Source of the DNA: Morchella semilibera
Lineage: Eukaryota > Ascomycota > Pezizomycetes > Pezizales > Morchellaceae
Reading direction: 5' to 3'
Assembly: GCA_009192285.1 (NCBI GenBank)
Contig: WBVU01000018.1
Location: 62,001-126,000 of the forward strand
DNA: 64,000 bases
Below the pieces are notes generated by a model. That model saw only the letters and a list, made by a program, of their open reading frames with translations, did no database searches and had not been told where the DNA came from. Shown piece by piece: positions 1 through 11,864 of this stretch. The stretch's first letter is position 1, and each line of letters opens with the position of its first letter. Position numbers and translations under genes: made by a program.

Positions 1-307
1 TCTATGATTTTTCATGAAACCTTAATAGTGATTAACGAACATGTACTACTCTTGACGAAAATCTAATACATTTTGATTGAAAAAGACATCTGCTTGGTGG
101 ATATAAAACGAAGAGGAAACTAGTAACGCCTTAACATTGTAGAGGTTCGGTTTTTCAAAACCTAAAGAACTAATAGCTAGCTCTAGCGCCTTGGGAGGGG
201 GGAAAAAAAGGTGAGGGAGGAAAAAACCAAGAGTCCCACACAAACGCGCCGTCACCGTGAAAAGAACCTGCCCACCTCAAAGATCATCCCCTGTTCTTTT
301 CGTACCT
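1..307. other. Intergenic, 3' flank of the transporter
   Basis: No gene is supported here. The stretch is AT-rich with short homopolymer runs (G and A tracts near 196-222) and forms the downstream flank of the minus-strand transporter that ends at 308. A short minus-strand open frame over 46-255 has no recognisable protein features. Confidence 0.6.
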
Positions 308-2019
308 CTATTTAACCCCCCATCCATTCCTCAGCACACTCTCAATTTCCTCCATCCTAAGGCCTTTTGTCTCGGGATATATTTTATAAACTGCTAAAAG
401 CCCAACCCCACATACCAGCGCATAAACAACAAATAGCCCCTCAGCACCACCCCACATCCATTCCACAGCAGGAAGGAAAGTTGCTCCAATGACAAAGTTA
501 AGCACCCAGTTCGTGGCTGTAGCCATGCCAGTTCCAAGCCCCCTGACACGCATTGGGAAGAACTCGGATTGTACTATCCACGGGATTGCACCAACGCCAA
601 TTGCATAGGCTGCTACATATGCCATCATAAATATAATAAGTAGCGGGCTCCATATGGATTGTGAAGACGGTAGAGCATTCGTGGTGAGAATTGGTAGATG
701 ATAAAAAGCCATCGCACATAATAATAGCCCCACTATCATACCGGGGATTGACCAAAGTAAGATCCTCCTCCTCCCGATACGGTCAATCAATGTGAATGCT
801 AGTACAGTAAATACTAAATTTGTTCCGGCAACAACCATTGCAGTAGCGGTGGGATTCTTAAACCCCACTAGAGAAAATATAGTGGCGGAGTAGTACATCA
901 GCGAATTGAACCCACAAGCCTGTTGGAGGCCTTGAAGCAAACAGCTTATTGCTAGAGCACGCCGATTGCCCCCAACTGCAAAAATTGCTTTCAATTTAGC
1001 CATCAGAGGATCTTTTGACACCGTTTCAACACCTTGCTCAATACCAGTGAGGACTCGCTCGACCGATGTTTCGGAGAGGTCACCATAGACCTTCCGCACA
1101 ACCTTTGCAGCTTCGTCGCGGCGAGAGTGCTGTACCAACCACCGCGGCGTCTCTGGCATAAAAAACATAAAAACAAACTGGAAACATGCAGGGACACCGC
1201 CGAGTCCAAGCATAAATCTCCAGCTAAGATCTTGGGAGAGTGTAGGCGGAGAAAGTATGAGACCAACAGTATAGGCAATAAGTTGGCCGAATGTGATAAA
1301 CAGGACATTGATTACGACCAGACGACCTCGGTGTGACGGAGGTGATAATTCAGAGATGTATCTATTTTCGTCAGCAAACATCGAAAGAGGCCATCCATAT
1401 ACCGCATAGGAGAGCCGATGGAGATCTAGGTGGGAGGATTCTCATCCAATTTTACTCACAGCGGCACAATTAGACTTCCAACACCGACACCGAGGCCCAC
1501 CACAGCACGGCCTATCACCATAGCGCCAACGTTCCCAGCGAGAGCCTGCCATAGGGCACCAAGAATGAAGAGAACATCTGCAACCCAGATAACTCCTCTT
1601 CGTCCGATACGGTCCGCCAGTAACCCAGCGAATAAACCGCCTATTAACGCACCAAGAGATGTAGAGGAAGTTATCAAGGACTTATCCCACGTTGTTACCG
1701 GCTTCTCAGGCGTGGAGAGTGATGGGCCAAGGTGTAGTAGTGCAGCCGAGATGGAGGCTGTATCGTCTACAGTGCGTTAGTTTTGTCAGTTGAGGTGTTG
1801 CAGTCAGATATGGGGACACCGTAGGTACTCACAGCCAAATAGCAGACCACTTATACCGGCTGTCAAGGTGAGGAGCCATATCCACCCTGTGATAACTCCG
1901 TCTTCGGGATTCTCCGTATTTTCCGTGGGATCAGAGAGAACATCTGGGTTCGCTATCAAAGGCTGGGTACTGAGCGACCGCGGGTCATCTTCGGTATCGA
2001 TTCGAGGGTATTGAGACAT
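308..2019 (-). CDS. MFS sugar/inositol transporter
   Basis: Predicted proton-coupled sugar or polyol transporter of the plasma membrane, sugar-porter branch of the major facilitator superfamily. Three exons on the minus strand are 2019-1833, 1766-1460 and 1361-308, with GTGAGT donors and introns of 66 and 98 bp, giving 515 aa. The splices restore family motifs: FGYDTA in the first helix, VPLYISELSP after helix 4. ADRIGRR and DRIGRRR loops mark the two halves, with PETPRWL before the central loop and PETKG at the C-terminus. The helix 10-11 stretch reads IPWIVQSEFFPMRVRGLGTG, closest in my memory to yeast-type myo-inositol transporters, so inositol is possible but hexose cannot be excluded. 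The ATG at 2019 gives a hydrophilic N-terminus of about 45 residues before the first helix. Confidence 0.9.
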
Positions 2020-2857
2020 CTTCAAGCGCTGTATGGAAAAGCTATCGCATCCAGCCAACAATCCAGAACGGATGTCCGATAAGATCCGGCTCCTTGTAAA
2101 GGTTTGTATCTGGTCTGGCGGCCTCTGAAAACGATGCTGTATACGGTGATAATAACAGCCACCACTTTCGTAAGAATGAATATATTCTCGCAGGTGAGCG
2201 CAAGGTGTTTGACTGACCAAGGGGCTTTGCGGGGTTAGGGTTGACTTCGTCAGGGTTAGGGTTGAGTAAGCTTATCCAGTATTTTGTTTGGACCCTTCAA
2301 GATGATGGATGGTCCGCAGCTAATGTATGTACTTATATACACGTATGTACCTACATGTATGTATCTAAGTAAGTACATTCGGTATTCGTCGCTAAAGTAG
2401 TTTTCACCCCGTTTTTTCACACTGCAGTCATCAATCTCCAACGCAAGCATAAAACTAAAGGTATACTTTAAGCTATTACTTATAAAGAGACACAGCTCAT
2501 TAACGACAGTCCAAAACTATCCACATAATATATAATAAAGAACGAAATGGCAATGCCCTTAACATGCCGGTGGTAAAGGAAAGACTCGTGTATGTACAGT
2601 TGCTGCCCCATCCGTTTCACACCCCAACCATGATATCAATAATTACTTTTGGCCCATAAATATTATACACTAAAATACCGTATATTCCCATGATTCGTTA
2701 TTCATTATCGCATATTCGTGTCCGTCGAGATCGTTACGTAAACTTAAACTTAATTCCGCTTTCGAGATCGTCCATAGGGTTGATTTTCATCCGGCGCCTA
2801 GGTCGAGGTACAGATGGCAATTTATTCCAGAGCGACACCAAGAGAGATTCGCACCAT
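2020..2857. other. Intergenic, upstream of the transporter
   Basis: This stretch is the 5' flank of the minus-strand transporter and the 3' flank of the ankyrin gene. It contains two copies of an AACCCTAACC-type box (listed separately) and one TACATGTA palindrome at about 2351. No coding potential is convincing. Confidence 0.6.
2232..2265 (-). promoter_or_regulatory. Paired telomere-like AACCCTAACC boxes
   Basis: The 13-base string GGGTTAGGGTTGA occurs at 2232-2244 and again at 2253-2265, 21 bp apart, i.e. two helical turns. It lies about 215-245 bp upstream of the transporter ATG at 2019 and reads AACCCTAACC toward that gene. The core equals the fungal telomere repeat unit but is far too short to be a telomere scar, so a regulatory site for a telobox-type Myb factor is an inference. 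Confidence 0.4.
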
Positions 2858-5800
2858 TTACTCACGTCCTGAAAAACCTGACCTGTGAGCAATCCTAGAA
2901 TATATCAAGGGGGGTTGCGCCCCTAGGAATGGGGAACATACGCTAGAATATTTGAAGATAGCCCAACTGGTGAGAACCATAACGAATAGTGAAAAACTCA
3001 ATATCACATACCACCACCACTTAACTGGACCAGTCTCCAGTATGTCTAAGTTCATACCAAACAAACTCTTAATCGAACTGTCAGTATTTAATTTCTTTGG
3101 TTCTGTGGGATAGTGTCATGCTTACAGCAACAAAAAGTAGTGGTAGAAAAATAAATGTGATCCAAGTGAGCCGCTTCATGCTCTGGGCAGTTGTGGTTGA
3201 CATTCGTGCTTCGAAAATGGAAACCAGGTTGAATTCCTGTTATGAGTTAGCCCCGCCCAATGAAATCAGTATTTTGCAAGGATAAATTCTTACAAGCTCA
3301 ATCATCTCCCTCGTCCTTTTCTCCAGTTTCTTTATATTGTCTTTGCACTTATTCTTCATTGTTTTTATCAATCCCTCTAAAATCTCTATCTCCACCTCTA
3401 TCCTATCTTTTTTCGGTTTAGCCATTTTTTTCTCCTTCTTCTTTTCCTTCTTTTTCTCCTTCTTTTTCTCCTTCTCCTTCTTCATCTTCTTCTCGAAATC
3501 GGAGTCGGAGTCGGAGGAATAGACTGATGATCCTTCGCTCAATGAATCGTCACCAGGCCATACATCTTGCGCTGATGATTTGCCTTCTGAGTTGTTGACC
3601 TCATCATAAAGCAACCTCTTTTCGCGGAATTCTTTCACCAGTTCTTTGGCCTGGTTCACCTGCTGCTTGTATAATGCCCTAAAATCCGACCATAGTTGTG
3701 CATCTCTTAGAAATGTACGGATGAGGTTCGTAGTTTTTCCCTCTTTAAGCAAGAGATTTTTTCGCTAATTGTTCCAGGTCAGAATAAGCTTATAACACAA
3801 ATCTTTACAGAGACGATTTTGAAACATACGCTTTCCCTGAGGTGTTCCTCCGCTTTAAGAAAGACATCCATCCACTTATCATGTAGATCCTTCATGAATA
3901 GTATGAAGAAATCAAGCCCATTTTTCGGGACACAGCCGGAATCCAAAGTACTCCTATAGTTCATGGACCGGTACATTTGCTGGTCCTCAAACCCGGTTTT
4001 GCGCATGGCCCACGATATTTCCGTTTTATGGATCTCAGTGTGGAAGCAACATTCTTGTGGGGTTTCGCCCGCATTAAGTTTCGCCTCCTCTGGGGGTACA
4101 TAGACAGGAAAGTCAAACGAGACATGGCAAAATAACAGTGCTTAAGTTTTGATCAGCATTAAGGTAAAAGCCCTTGGGGCGAGATAGAAACACACCTTTA
4201 GTATGGGCAGTTGTTGCGATATTTCCGATATTGGGGATTCCGTATCCAAAGTTCCGTGTAGGGCTGTGTAGATCTTTTCTTGGGTTCACAAGCGCCCATA
4301 ACCATTTCACATCAGCCCCAACAGCCGCCTCGTAGCGAGGTTGAGTATGCAAGGCCAAATATTTCGACATGAACTTACAGGGGTCGACGAGCCTTTGGCA
4401 TTTTTCATCGTCCCATCTACGACCATGGCGTTACTATAAGATTGTCAGCATGACCCTTTTTCCTTATTTTTTTCCCCCTTGGTGATTTGTTTGTAGTTTA
4501 CTTACTAGAACTGCTTCAAGGGTAATAGATCCTCCGTCTCAATCCCGATTTGTACATTATCAATGTCAACCTTCTTGATATCATTCGCGCCGGATGGGCC
4601 CTCGCTTATCATAACAATATCGGTTTCACCTGCATTCAGTACTGCTCGCCAACTCTTCACACGAGATTCCCGGATATTATCTCCTCTGCCCAGCATCACC
4701 TTCACCAAGTCCTCATACTTTTTCTCCAGTGCCAAATGCAATGGCCTTCGCGTTCTATTATCTTCGATATCCATAGTGGCTCCTGCCTCTAGCAGAGAAA
4801 TAAGAAGTTCCCTGCATCCATTCTCAGCAGCGTAATGTAGCGGCGTCATTCCGTCATAATCTGCATGATCGATATAAGCACCCAGCTCCACCAGCTCCTG
4901 CAACATCTCGCTACTCATACTTGGTGAGAACAAACACGTTCTTCCCAAAGAGTTTCTGGTGTTTATATTGACACCAGCATCGAGTAGCATCTTTACAATC
5001 CTCAGTTGCCCGGCACTTACAGCAGCCTCGAGTGCTTCCGCGCCATATGACTCCATTTTAGCTGCCCCGGAAGAAATCTCTGCTTCCAGGATGAGCCTTA
5101 CAATTTCTTCGTGACCACCTCCCGCTGCGGCCTGTAGTGCCGTTTTCCCGGAAAACTCTGATGTTGGAGCATCCGTGCTGGCCCCAGCGTCGATCAACAT
5201 TTCCACGACCCTCTCGTGGCCGGCCTCCGCCGCAGCCTGTAGCGCAGTCCTCCCGGAAGAGTTTGCCGGCGGTGCATTGATATCTGCCTGATATCTTAAA
5301 AGCAGAGAAACGATTTCTTCCCTTCCCTCCCCCGCTGCAGCCTGCAGTGCAGTTCTCCCGGAGAACTCTGAAGGCGGAGCATTGATGTTCACGCCAGATC
5401 CCAATAAGATCTCCACAACACTTTTGTGCCCCGCTCCAGCTGCAGCCTGCAACGCCGTTCTGCCATGGAAATTTGAAGGATATGCATCGATGTACGCCTC
5501 AGCCTTGAGAAGCATCAGCACTACATCTTCATGCCCGCCCTCCGCTGCAGCTTGCAGAGCCGTCCTACCGGAAGATTTAGATGGCGGAGCATTAACGTTT
5601 GCGCCGGCTTCTAGAAGAATTTTGACTACATCCACATGACCACTCCCTGCTGCCGCCTGTAAAGCAGTCCTACCAAAGTCCCCAGTTGGGGGGGCATCAA
5701 TTTTCGCACCAGAGCCTAGAAGCATTTTCACGATCTCACCATATCCTCTCTCCGCTGCAGCCTGTAATGCCGTTCTCCCAGAATACTCCGCAGCGGGCGT

Positions 5801-6166
5801 AACCAGGGACGCCCCAGCATTCAAAAGTATCCTCACCATACCTTCATGACCGCTCTCCGCTGCCGCCTGCAAAGCGGTTTTCCCAGATATTTCCGCAGCA
5901 TTGACATTTGTTCCCGTCTCGATGAGTTTCTTGACCAAACTCTCATCACCGTCTCGAGCTGCATTGATCAGAGTCTCACGGGCCGCATCCGCTAGGAATC
6001 TTCCACTACCATCCACAACCTCGGAAATATCTGAGACTGAAACTGTGAGGCTGTGTCGCTTGGGAGTTTCTGCGGGAGGATGGAGGGACAGGGCGTTCGC
6101 CCTCACGATGGGTGCTGGAAACGACATTGCCGATACACCTCCTGATGGTTGTGGGTACGACGACAT
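2858..6166 (-). CDS. Ankyrin-repeat protein with CorA-like membrane tail
   Basis: The N-terminal exon, 6166 to about 4506 (ATG at 6166), encodes about 13 ankyrin repeats over residues 60-510. Repeats 2-9 are near-identical 35-residue units beginning GRTALQAAA. Exons then follow at about 4440-4197, 4140-3830, 3762-3294, 3236-3126 and 3065 to about 2858, with introns of 55, 67, 57 and 60 bp restoring frame. The end is the CorA-like membrane module: EFNLVSIFEARMS, helix one ending FLPLLFVA, then SLFGMN (the GMN signature) and a second helix. A basic/acidic charged stretch lies at 3400-3520. Ankyrin-CorA-like fusions are common in Pezizomycotina; whether they transport Mg2+ is unknown. The junction near 4440-4505 is not resolved because the obvious donor GTAAGT at 4503 leads into the wrong frame, so two genes or a damaged exon remain possible. 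The last exon may instead splice to a stop at 2862. Confidence 0.7.
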
Positions 6167-9100
6167 TTCTTACGGGGGGTTGGAAATTTAGGGGGGGGGG
6201 TGTACGTACTCTCTGGCTCGAGGGTACGCACGCTTCTCTTTTACGGAATAGACAGCTGAATTCGAAGTCGCTCCGACTGTCGGGGGTGGCTGGTAGTCTT
6301 CCTCAACCGCTAGGTACTACTCTAGAAAGTATCTAGGTATGTGGATGGTGGCCCCGTAGAGATGCCGATTACTCAACTTCAACCTATCAGTCCTAACCTT
6401 AAGTTCTTGCTAGCCAGGACCGTTGTCCGTTAACTTCCTGACATCCAAAAGGTGCAGATATCTTCTTCTGGGGATGATACTGCATCTACCTTTTTGACTA
6501 TTTGTGAAAAACTAACACGAGTCAGAGAGATACACATACCCGTCGCGTTATATCTTCAGTTGATGGTTCGTTGGAAGAAGAATGATAAGGTCCTGGGAGG
6601 AGGCGTGGTCCCTTTTTTTTTTTTTTTCCTCTATGTCTTATCTTTCCAGGCTGGGTGGACTGCCTTTTGGTATAAAGGAACTGGGGAATGCAGGTCGAGT
6701 CTCCCTCTCCTCAGTCTTCACTTTCCTCTCCCTCTCACCAGTCTTGTACCATCCGCTAGTGAAGGACAGGCGGCCACAGACCAAACCAGCCATACAAGGC
6801 TGAAAGCACCAGATAGAGTAAGGTAACGGGATCACCCACTGGATCCAGGTGTCTTGGGAAGAGTAAAGAACCAGGGAAAAAAAAGTAGCTCCACTCGGCC
6901 CACCAGCCACCCATCAACCCAACCAGAGACGGCCACACAATTTTCCTGGGTGATAAACCCAGTGATCCTAACCCTCTATGGGATTTCCCTCCTGGGCGGC
7001 GCTCCCCCCCGGCGGGCGGGGACCGGTTGGTTGTTGCTTCGCTGTCAGTTGAGGTTTGTCTCAGCTGCAGGGACCCTCCTATTGCACCGTGCGCATAACA
7101 TTAGGGCTAGGATTAGCGATGGCTCTCTGCATATGCTCCATCCGGGTGGTGCTGGGTTCTTGGTACAGACTACTAGAAGAAGGATTTCGAGCACATCTCG
7201 TTCCAAATCCGGGTAAATTGCCTGTGACAGAGATCGAGTATGTAATGTCTACTCTAGAATGCCTGCTGCAGGTGTAGATACTCTAGAGTAGAGTAGATTA
7301 CTTTACCCTAATCCATTCAATAAGGGATGATATGACGTCTAGAAGGCTTCCTTCCGGGACCAGGGTTGCGGGGGTGCCTTGGGGCAGAATGAGCTGAAAG
7401 ACACAAGATGTAGCCTACGAGTGGATCCAACAGAGGAAAAGCAAAGCCAAGGCTAACTTCCTTTAAACCGCTCGATCACCTAATAGCAGCCATCGATGTT
7501 TCCGATTGCTGGACCACATGTACCTAATCAAGGAGAGTTTTTTTCCCTCTCCAATGGGGAGACCAAATCGTAAACTCTAGCTCAGAGTACCTATGACCTA
7601 TATATGTAGGTATGTGGGGTTGTTTATAATCTCACGTGCCGCCCGCGTAAGGCTCCCATAGATGTAGTAGGTATTGATAGGTGATAGTCAAAAATTGAAG
7701 GGTGATCTCACAAAGGTCGAGTCCGGTTTTGACGTAGGAATTATCGACGCGTGTATGTAACTGTCCATTTGAACAGTGTGTAGTCGGGTTACACTTCCCA
7801 CCCGTGTCGGTAGTATTATTCTGTAGCTGAGTAATCGACGTCCCACCCTCCACAATCTCTCACTCGTTCTCGTTGGTCCAAGCGTTTTAGCCTCTAGATC
7901 GACCACACACAACAAGCAAGTTGTAATAAGTACATGTATATTATATCCACCTATTATCCCAAATATCAGTACCTACGTACCTATATCAGATGTATAAAAA
8001 CCTTCCAGCGTTATCGGCCAAGCTATATCTCCACTCCCTCTACTCTAGAAGCTCCTCCATAGCCGGGCCTATCGATATCACGATTGCATATGCAGAGGGG
8101 AAATGCTCTGTTTGGATAGCTCCTACATACATGTATGTACCGAACGCCCCCCACTGCCCAAGTATGTATGTAAAGCACGAGCCCAGCACGCAGCGCATGT
8201 GGAGTAGCATCTCCCGGTAATATACCAAGATCCCACTCCCGGTGGCTCAGGTTATGCAGAATGACGTCGTGCTCGTAGGCGATTTTTGACAGCAGCGTTA
8301 TAGGTGGCTTGATAATATCTGGGTATGCCTAGGCCTAGTATTCTTTCGTCATAGGAGGGCGAGGACGAATGTTTTGATGAGGATGCTTTGCAAGTCCTTG
8401 TTGGGGAGGTCGTCTCTATATATCTCATATCTACAATATCATGCGTGCGTTTTAGCGGCGGAGATGAGAGGAGATCTAGAAATGATTTGGAGCGCGGTAG
8501 GGATTGACGGCGAGTGATGTGTTTATTTTTGGCGGAGGTGATGTCATTGATGGAGAGGGTTCCCGACTGGTTCCCCTATCCCATAGTCCGTCAATGCTGC
8601 CCCCCTTATAGTAGAGGAACGAAATTTGTATGGGAGATCTATTATTTGATAAGAGAGATAACGAGATCTGTAAGTAAAGCCACACTAAACTTACTGACGG
8701 GCGGTGGGATAAGGGATCGATACATGTACTTGCCACGAGAATAACATTCCCCCCACCACTTTTGCGCGTTTTCTTTTTAGCACAGATTTACATGTAATTG
8801 GGACATCGCTAATGGCCAACAACAGCATTGATCGTGTCCCCGAATATCAGTACATATATTTCCATCCTGTAAAACGAAATCAAGTTAGGGCCCAGAGTCT
8901 ATGCACTTTAGAAAATTTCTAGCCAGTATACCCATTTGGTTATCAATATTCGAACACCTATGTAAGTAAGTAACTACATGTAATACAAAGATATATCCGA
9001 CTTTTTTTTTTAAAAAAAAAAAGGGAAAGGAAAAAAAAAGAACCTTCTGTTGTCTATATATACACAATAACAGAGTGTACAAGAAAAATCAGTCTATCCT

Positions 9101-9194
9101 CCAGGCTACATATACCTATGTGGAGAGCAGAGATCTAGAGTGTAAAAGTACAATAAAGCAAGCAAATATCCCCCCTTTTAACACCAATAAAAAC
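6167..9194. other. 3-kb intergenic region without supported genes
   Basis: The region holds several short open frames on both strands, but none has family motifs, splice logic or plausible composition. A T15 run lies near 6614. TACATGTA palindromes occur near 7931, 8127, 8721, 8789 and 8972. A short A/T homopolymer block lies at 9002-9038. It separates the head of the ankyrin gene from the pseudouridine glycosidase region. Confidence 0.55.
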
Positions 9195-9276
9195 CTAGGA
9201 ATCAAACCCTATTGTTGCGCTCGCCTTGATGATATCCCCAGAATTGCCCCCCGTCGTATGGTGAACCCTCTCTCCG

Positions 9277-9834
9277 TCACTGTCCTTGTTTGCTCGCGAG
9301 GGGGGGGGCCTCTCCTGGAACCTGGTTGGGGTTTTTGGAGGGCTGATATGACCCCTCAAACGGCCGTTGAGGCCCCTCTCTTGGAACCTGGTTGGGGTTT
9401 TTGGAGGGCTGATATGACCCTTCAAACGGCTGTTGAGGCCCCTCTCGGTACTCCCCAGGTGCATCCCGATCAGCTAATTCTGGGAATGCCCGGGAAACCA
9501 CCGTTAAGCTCGGCCGCCGATAAGCATCAAATTCACCTTGTGCATGTCCCGAACTTTTATGGTTAACCCGGGGAGCACCAGATCGATAACGATGCACCAA
9601 TGGTTGTGCCTGCTGGTAGGATTCCCCCGTGGAATTCCTCAAGTGCAGGTAATCATTGCCGGCCTGGTCATCCTGCTGAAATCCTGTGTTTGGGGTTCCT
9701 GAGGGATCTCCAAAGCCTCTAGAAGGAGGTTAGTTTAGTGCAGCGAGACTTGACAAACATTCGAGCCATACCGGGTGTTCATTTGGTTCTGTGCCACCTT
9801 CATCTGGTCTTTCAGTGCGTAACTATCTCATAAA
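9277..9834 (-). CDS. Possible Pro/Gln-rich hypothetical protein or 3' exon
   Basis: An open minus-strand frame runs from an acceptor TTCTAG near 9719 to a stop at 9277 and contains the duplicated 66-bp unit, giving a polar Q/P/N-rich sequence (GFQQDDQAGNDYLHL, then SYQPSKNPNQ twice). An upstream piece, about 9834-9770, could be joined through a GTATGG donor. No ATG was found. It lies directly downstream of the pseudouridine glycosidase and could be an alternative 3' extension of it, a separate gene, or chance. I recognise no domain. Confidence 0.2.
9312..9446. repeat. 66-bp tandem duplication (two copies)
   Basis: A unit containing GGAACCTGGTTGGGG starts at 9317 and again at 9383, so the period is 66 bp, with only a few differences between the copies. 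Because 66 is a multiple of three, the duplication stays in frame on both strands; read on the minus strand it gives a repeated proline/glutamine-rich stretch ending PSKNPNQVP. Confidence 0.85.
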
Positions 9835-9873
9835 TTAGCCCAAGATTTCACCCGAAGCAAAGAGGGTGCCGAA

Positions 9874-11129
9874 CTAATCCACTCCCGTCTCCAACAGCGC
9901 CAACTCCACAGCCACACTTGCCGCTTTTCGAGCATTGTACAACAGCATGGCCTGTTCTGCCTCCATCACCCTATCTCGATCAAACTTGCGGACTGTAAAT
10001 ATCATGTCACTAACAACTTCTTTGTCCTTCTTACTAGCCTTCTTGCGCTCTTTGAAGTATCTCTGTACACTTTTTTCAACTCCTTCATAGTGTAACGAGA
10101 ACTGACGTGGAATTGGATTACACAGGAGCTGCCCTGTTTTAAGTCCGCATTCATGGCTTGTGTCTACCACTCACATATTAGTTCATGTCGGATTCGTCAA
10201 AGTGGGCATACGCACAGATTAACCTCGCCGCATCTTTCGCACTTTTGAGCACCAACGGACTCTGAACCTCTCCCTCATAACTATAATGCGCTGGGAGCCT
10301 GACCCCCATCAGCCCCTCCCCAAACGTAACCACAGGTACACCCTTCATTTCCAAGTACTCTATCGTCCCTTCTGCATCCAGATAAACCTTGGGTCCAGAA
10401 CAAACCACCGCTACATTTCTCCGACCGAGCTCGCTAACGTCAGAGGAGATGTCCATAAGTGTTGTTACAGATCTATGGACACCGCCGATAGCGCTGGTTG
10501 CGAGGATCTTGATACCAACCATTGATGCGATAGTCAACGCCGCTGCTACTGTAAGACCGCCGCTGCGTCGACCTGGCTATATATAATGTACCATTAGACA
10601 ATCACACCAAATATCGCCACCTAACAGGAATCAGGCACAAATACCATTCCAAGAACATACGGTAAATCCCTCTGTGAGACCTTCATCGCATTTCTTGATG
10701 GCATCTCATTATAAAGCTTTGGATCCTCGACTCCTACATGAACCTTTCCAGCCAATACCATTATTGTTGCCGGCACCGCGCCCATCGCTCTAATCTCCCG
10801 TTCCACCATGCTCGCATATTCCGCGTTTTTTGGCCACGGTAAGGCTACAAATCACTTTTTCAGAACACAATCCCTTATACAAACAGAAGGGGGGAAGCCA
10901 ACTCACCCCCCACTTCCTTCGGGCATGTGATGTTTGCCGATTCAAACGCCACTATTGGCGCTTTGTGCTCCAGCGCATGTTGAATTTCTTGGGAGATGGA
11001 AATGAATTTATTAATGGGCGGAATTGAGTAGAAACTACGGCGATGATGGTACGTGTATAACTTGAGTGTTGGTGGTGGGCGTATGTGGGATTGTCGCGCT
11101 ATAGTCGTGAGAAGTTTTGTTGGCAACAT
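9874..11129 (-). CDS. Pseudouridine-5'-phosphate glycosidase
   Basis: PsuG-family enzyme that reversibly splits pseudouridine 5'-phosphate into uracil and ribose 5-phosphate. Exons 11129-10907, 10844-10645, 10576-10216 and 10163-9874 join through introns of 62, 68 and 52 bp, giving 357 aa, close to the usual single-domain length. Conserved stretches in order: AFESANIT (catalytic Glu region), LPWPKNAEYA, GAVPATIMVLAGKVHVG, KVSQRDLPYVLG, SAIGGVHR, DISSDVSEL and CSGPKVYLDAEGTIEYLE (Schiff-base Lys region), with LLCNPIP at the end. The N-terminus is basic and hydroxyl-rich with an RRSFYS stretch, which suggests mitochondrial import. Many fungal PsuG proteins are fused to a PfkB-type kinase; no kinase domain is visible here. 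The first donor site adds a few residues relative to bacterial PsuG, so that junction is slightly uncertain. Confidence 0.9.
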
Positions 11130-11792
11130 TTTTTTGAGCTTGTTAACAATTTTCCACGGCCTGTAGAGTTCACTTGGTGGGGTGAAATTCCAGGGGAGGG
11201 TAGGGTAACAATATTCGTGTTAGGGTCTCTAATTTTCAGAGCTGGTGAGGCTTGGCATTTTTGACAAACAAATTCATGTGGCTCATGATATATCACCCGG
11301 ATTAGCCCAACACACCACAATATTAAGAAACTGAAAAAATTACAAACTTATAACATTCAACTGGATACAACCTTGTAGGATACTACTAGTAGTTTTAATA
11401 TTAAAATACAATTTTTACAGAACGGGCCTACATGCGTGCAAGACCTGAGTTTTCCAGGCCCCCAGCACCACAAACACACACACAGATATCATTACCACTC
11501 TAGTGTAGAAAGTCTTTGTATAGATCGAATTATATGACTAGCTAGCGCTTCAAAAATACTTAAGCAAACTCTTTCCTTGTAAGCGTAGGTGCATGTATGT
11601 GCTATTGTACATATCCACAATGAAACGTACTTCCTTCCATGGATCCAGCTTGAAAGAGAATGTATACCCTCTATCATGTCGGTCAACAAACCCAGAAAGG
11701 GGCTGGTATGTGAAACTCGACCGACGATGGCTCCGACGGAAAAAAAAAAGATTTTCTTGACCAACCCAAGAGGTTAACCAGAACACTTTGAG
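11130..11792. other. Intergenic between psuG-like gene and tRNA-Gln
   Basis: No gene is supported. The stretch is AT-rich with a short CA run near 11473-11482 and is the 5' flank of the pseudouridine glycosidase. Confidence 0.6.
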
Positions 11793-11864
11793 AGGTCCTG
11801 CCCGGAGTCGAACCGGGATTACAGGAATCAGAATCCTGGGTGCTAACCATTACACTACAGAACC
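11793..11864 (-). tRNA. tRNA-Gln (anticodon CUG)
   Basis: Read on the minus strand, the sequence folds as a 72-nt cloverleaf without intron. The acceptor stem pairs GGTTCTG with CAGGACC, with T as discriminator. The anticodon arm is CAGGA-TTCTGAT-TCCTG with CTG at positions 34-36, and the T-arm is CCCGG-TTCGACT-CCGGG. It decodes CAG glutamine codons. A second copy lies at 26631-26702 and differs from this one by a compensatory change of the last acceptor pair. Confidence 0.95.
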
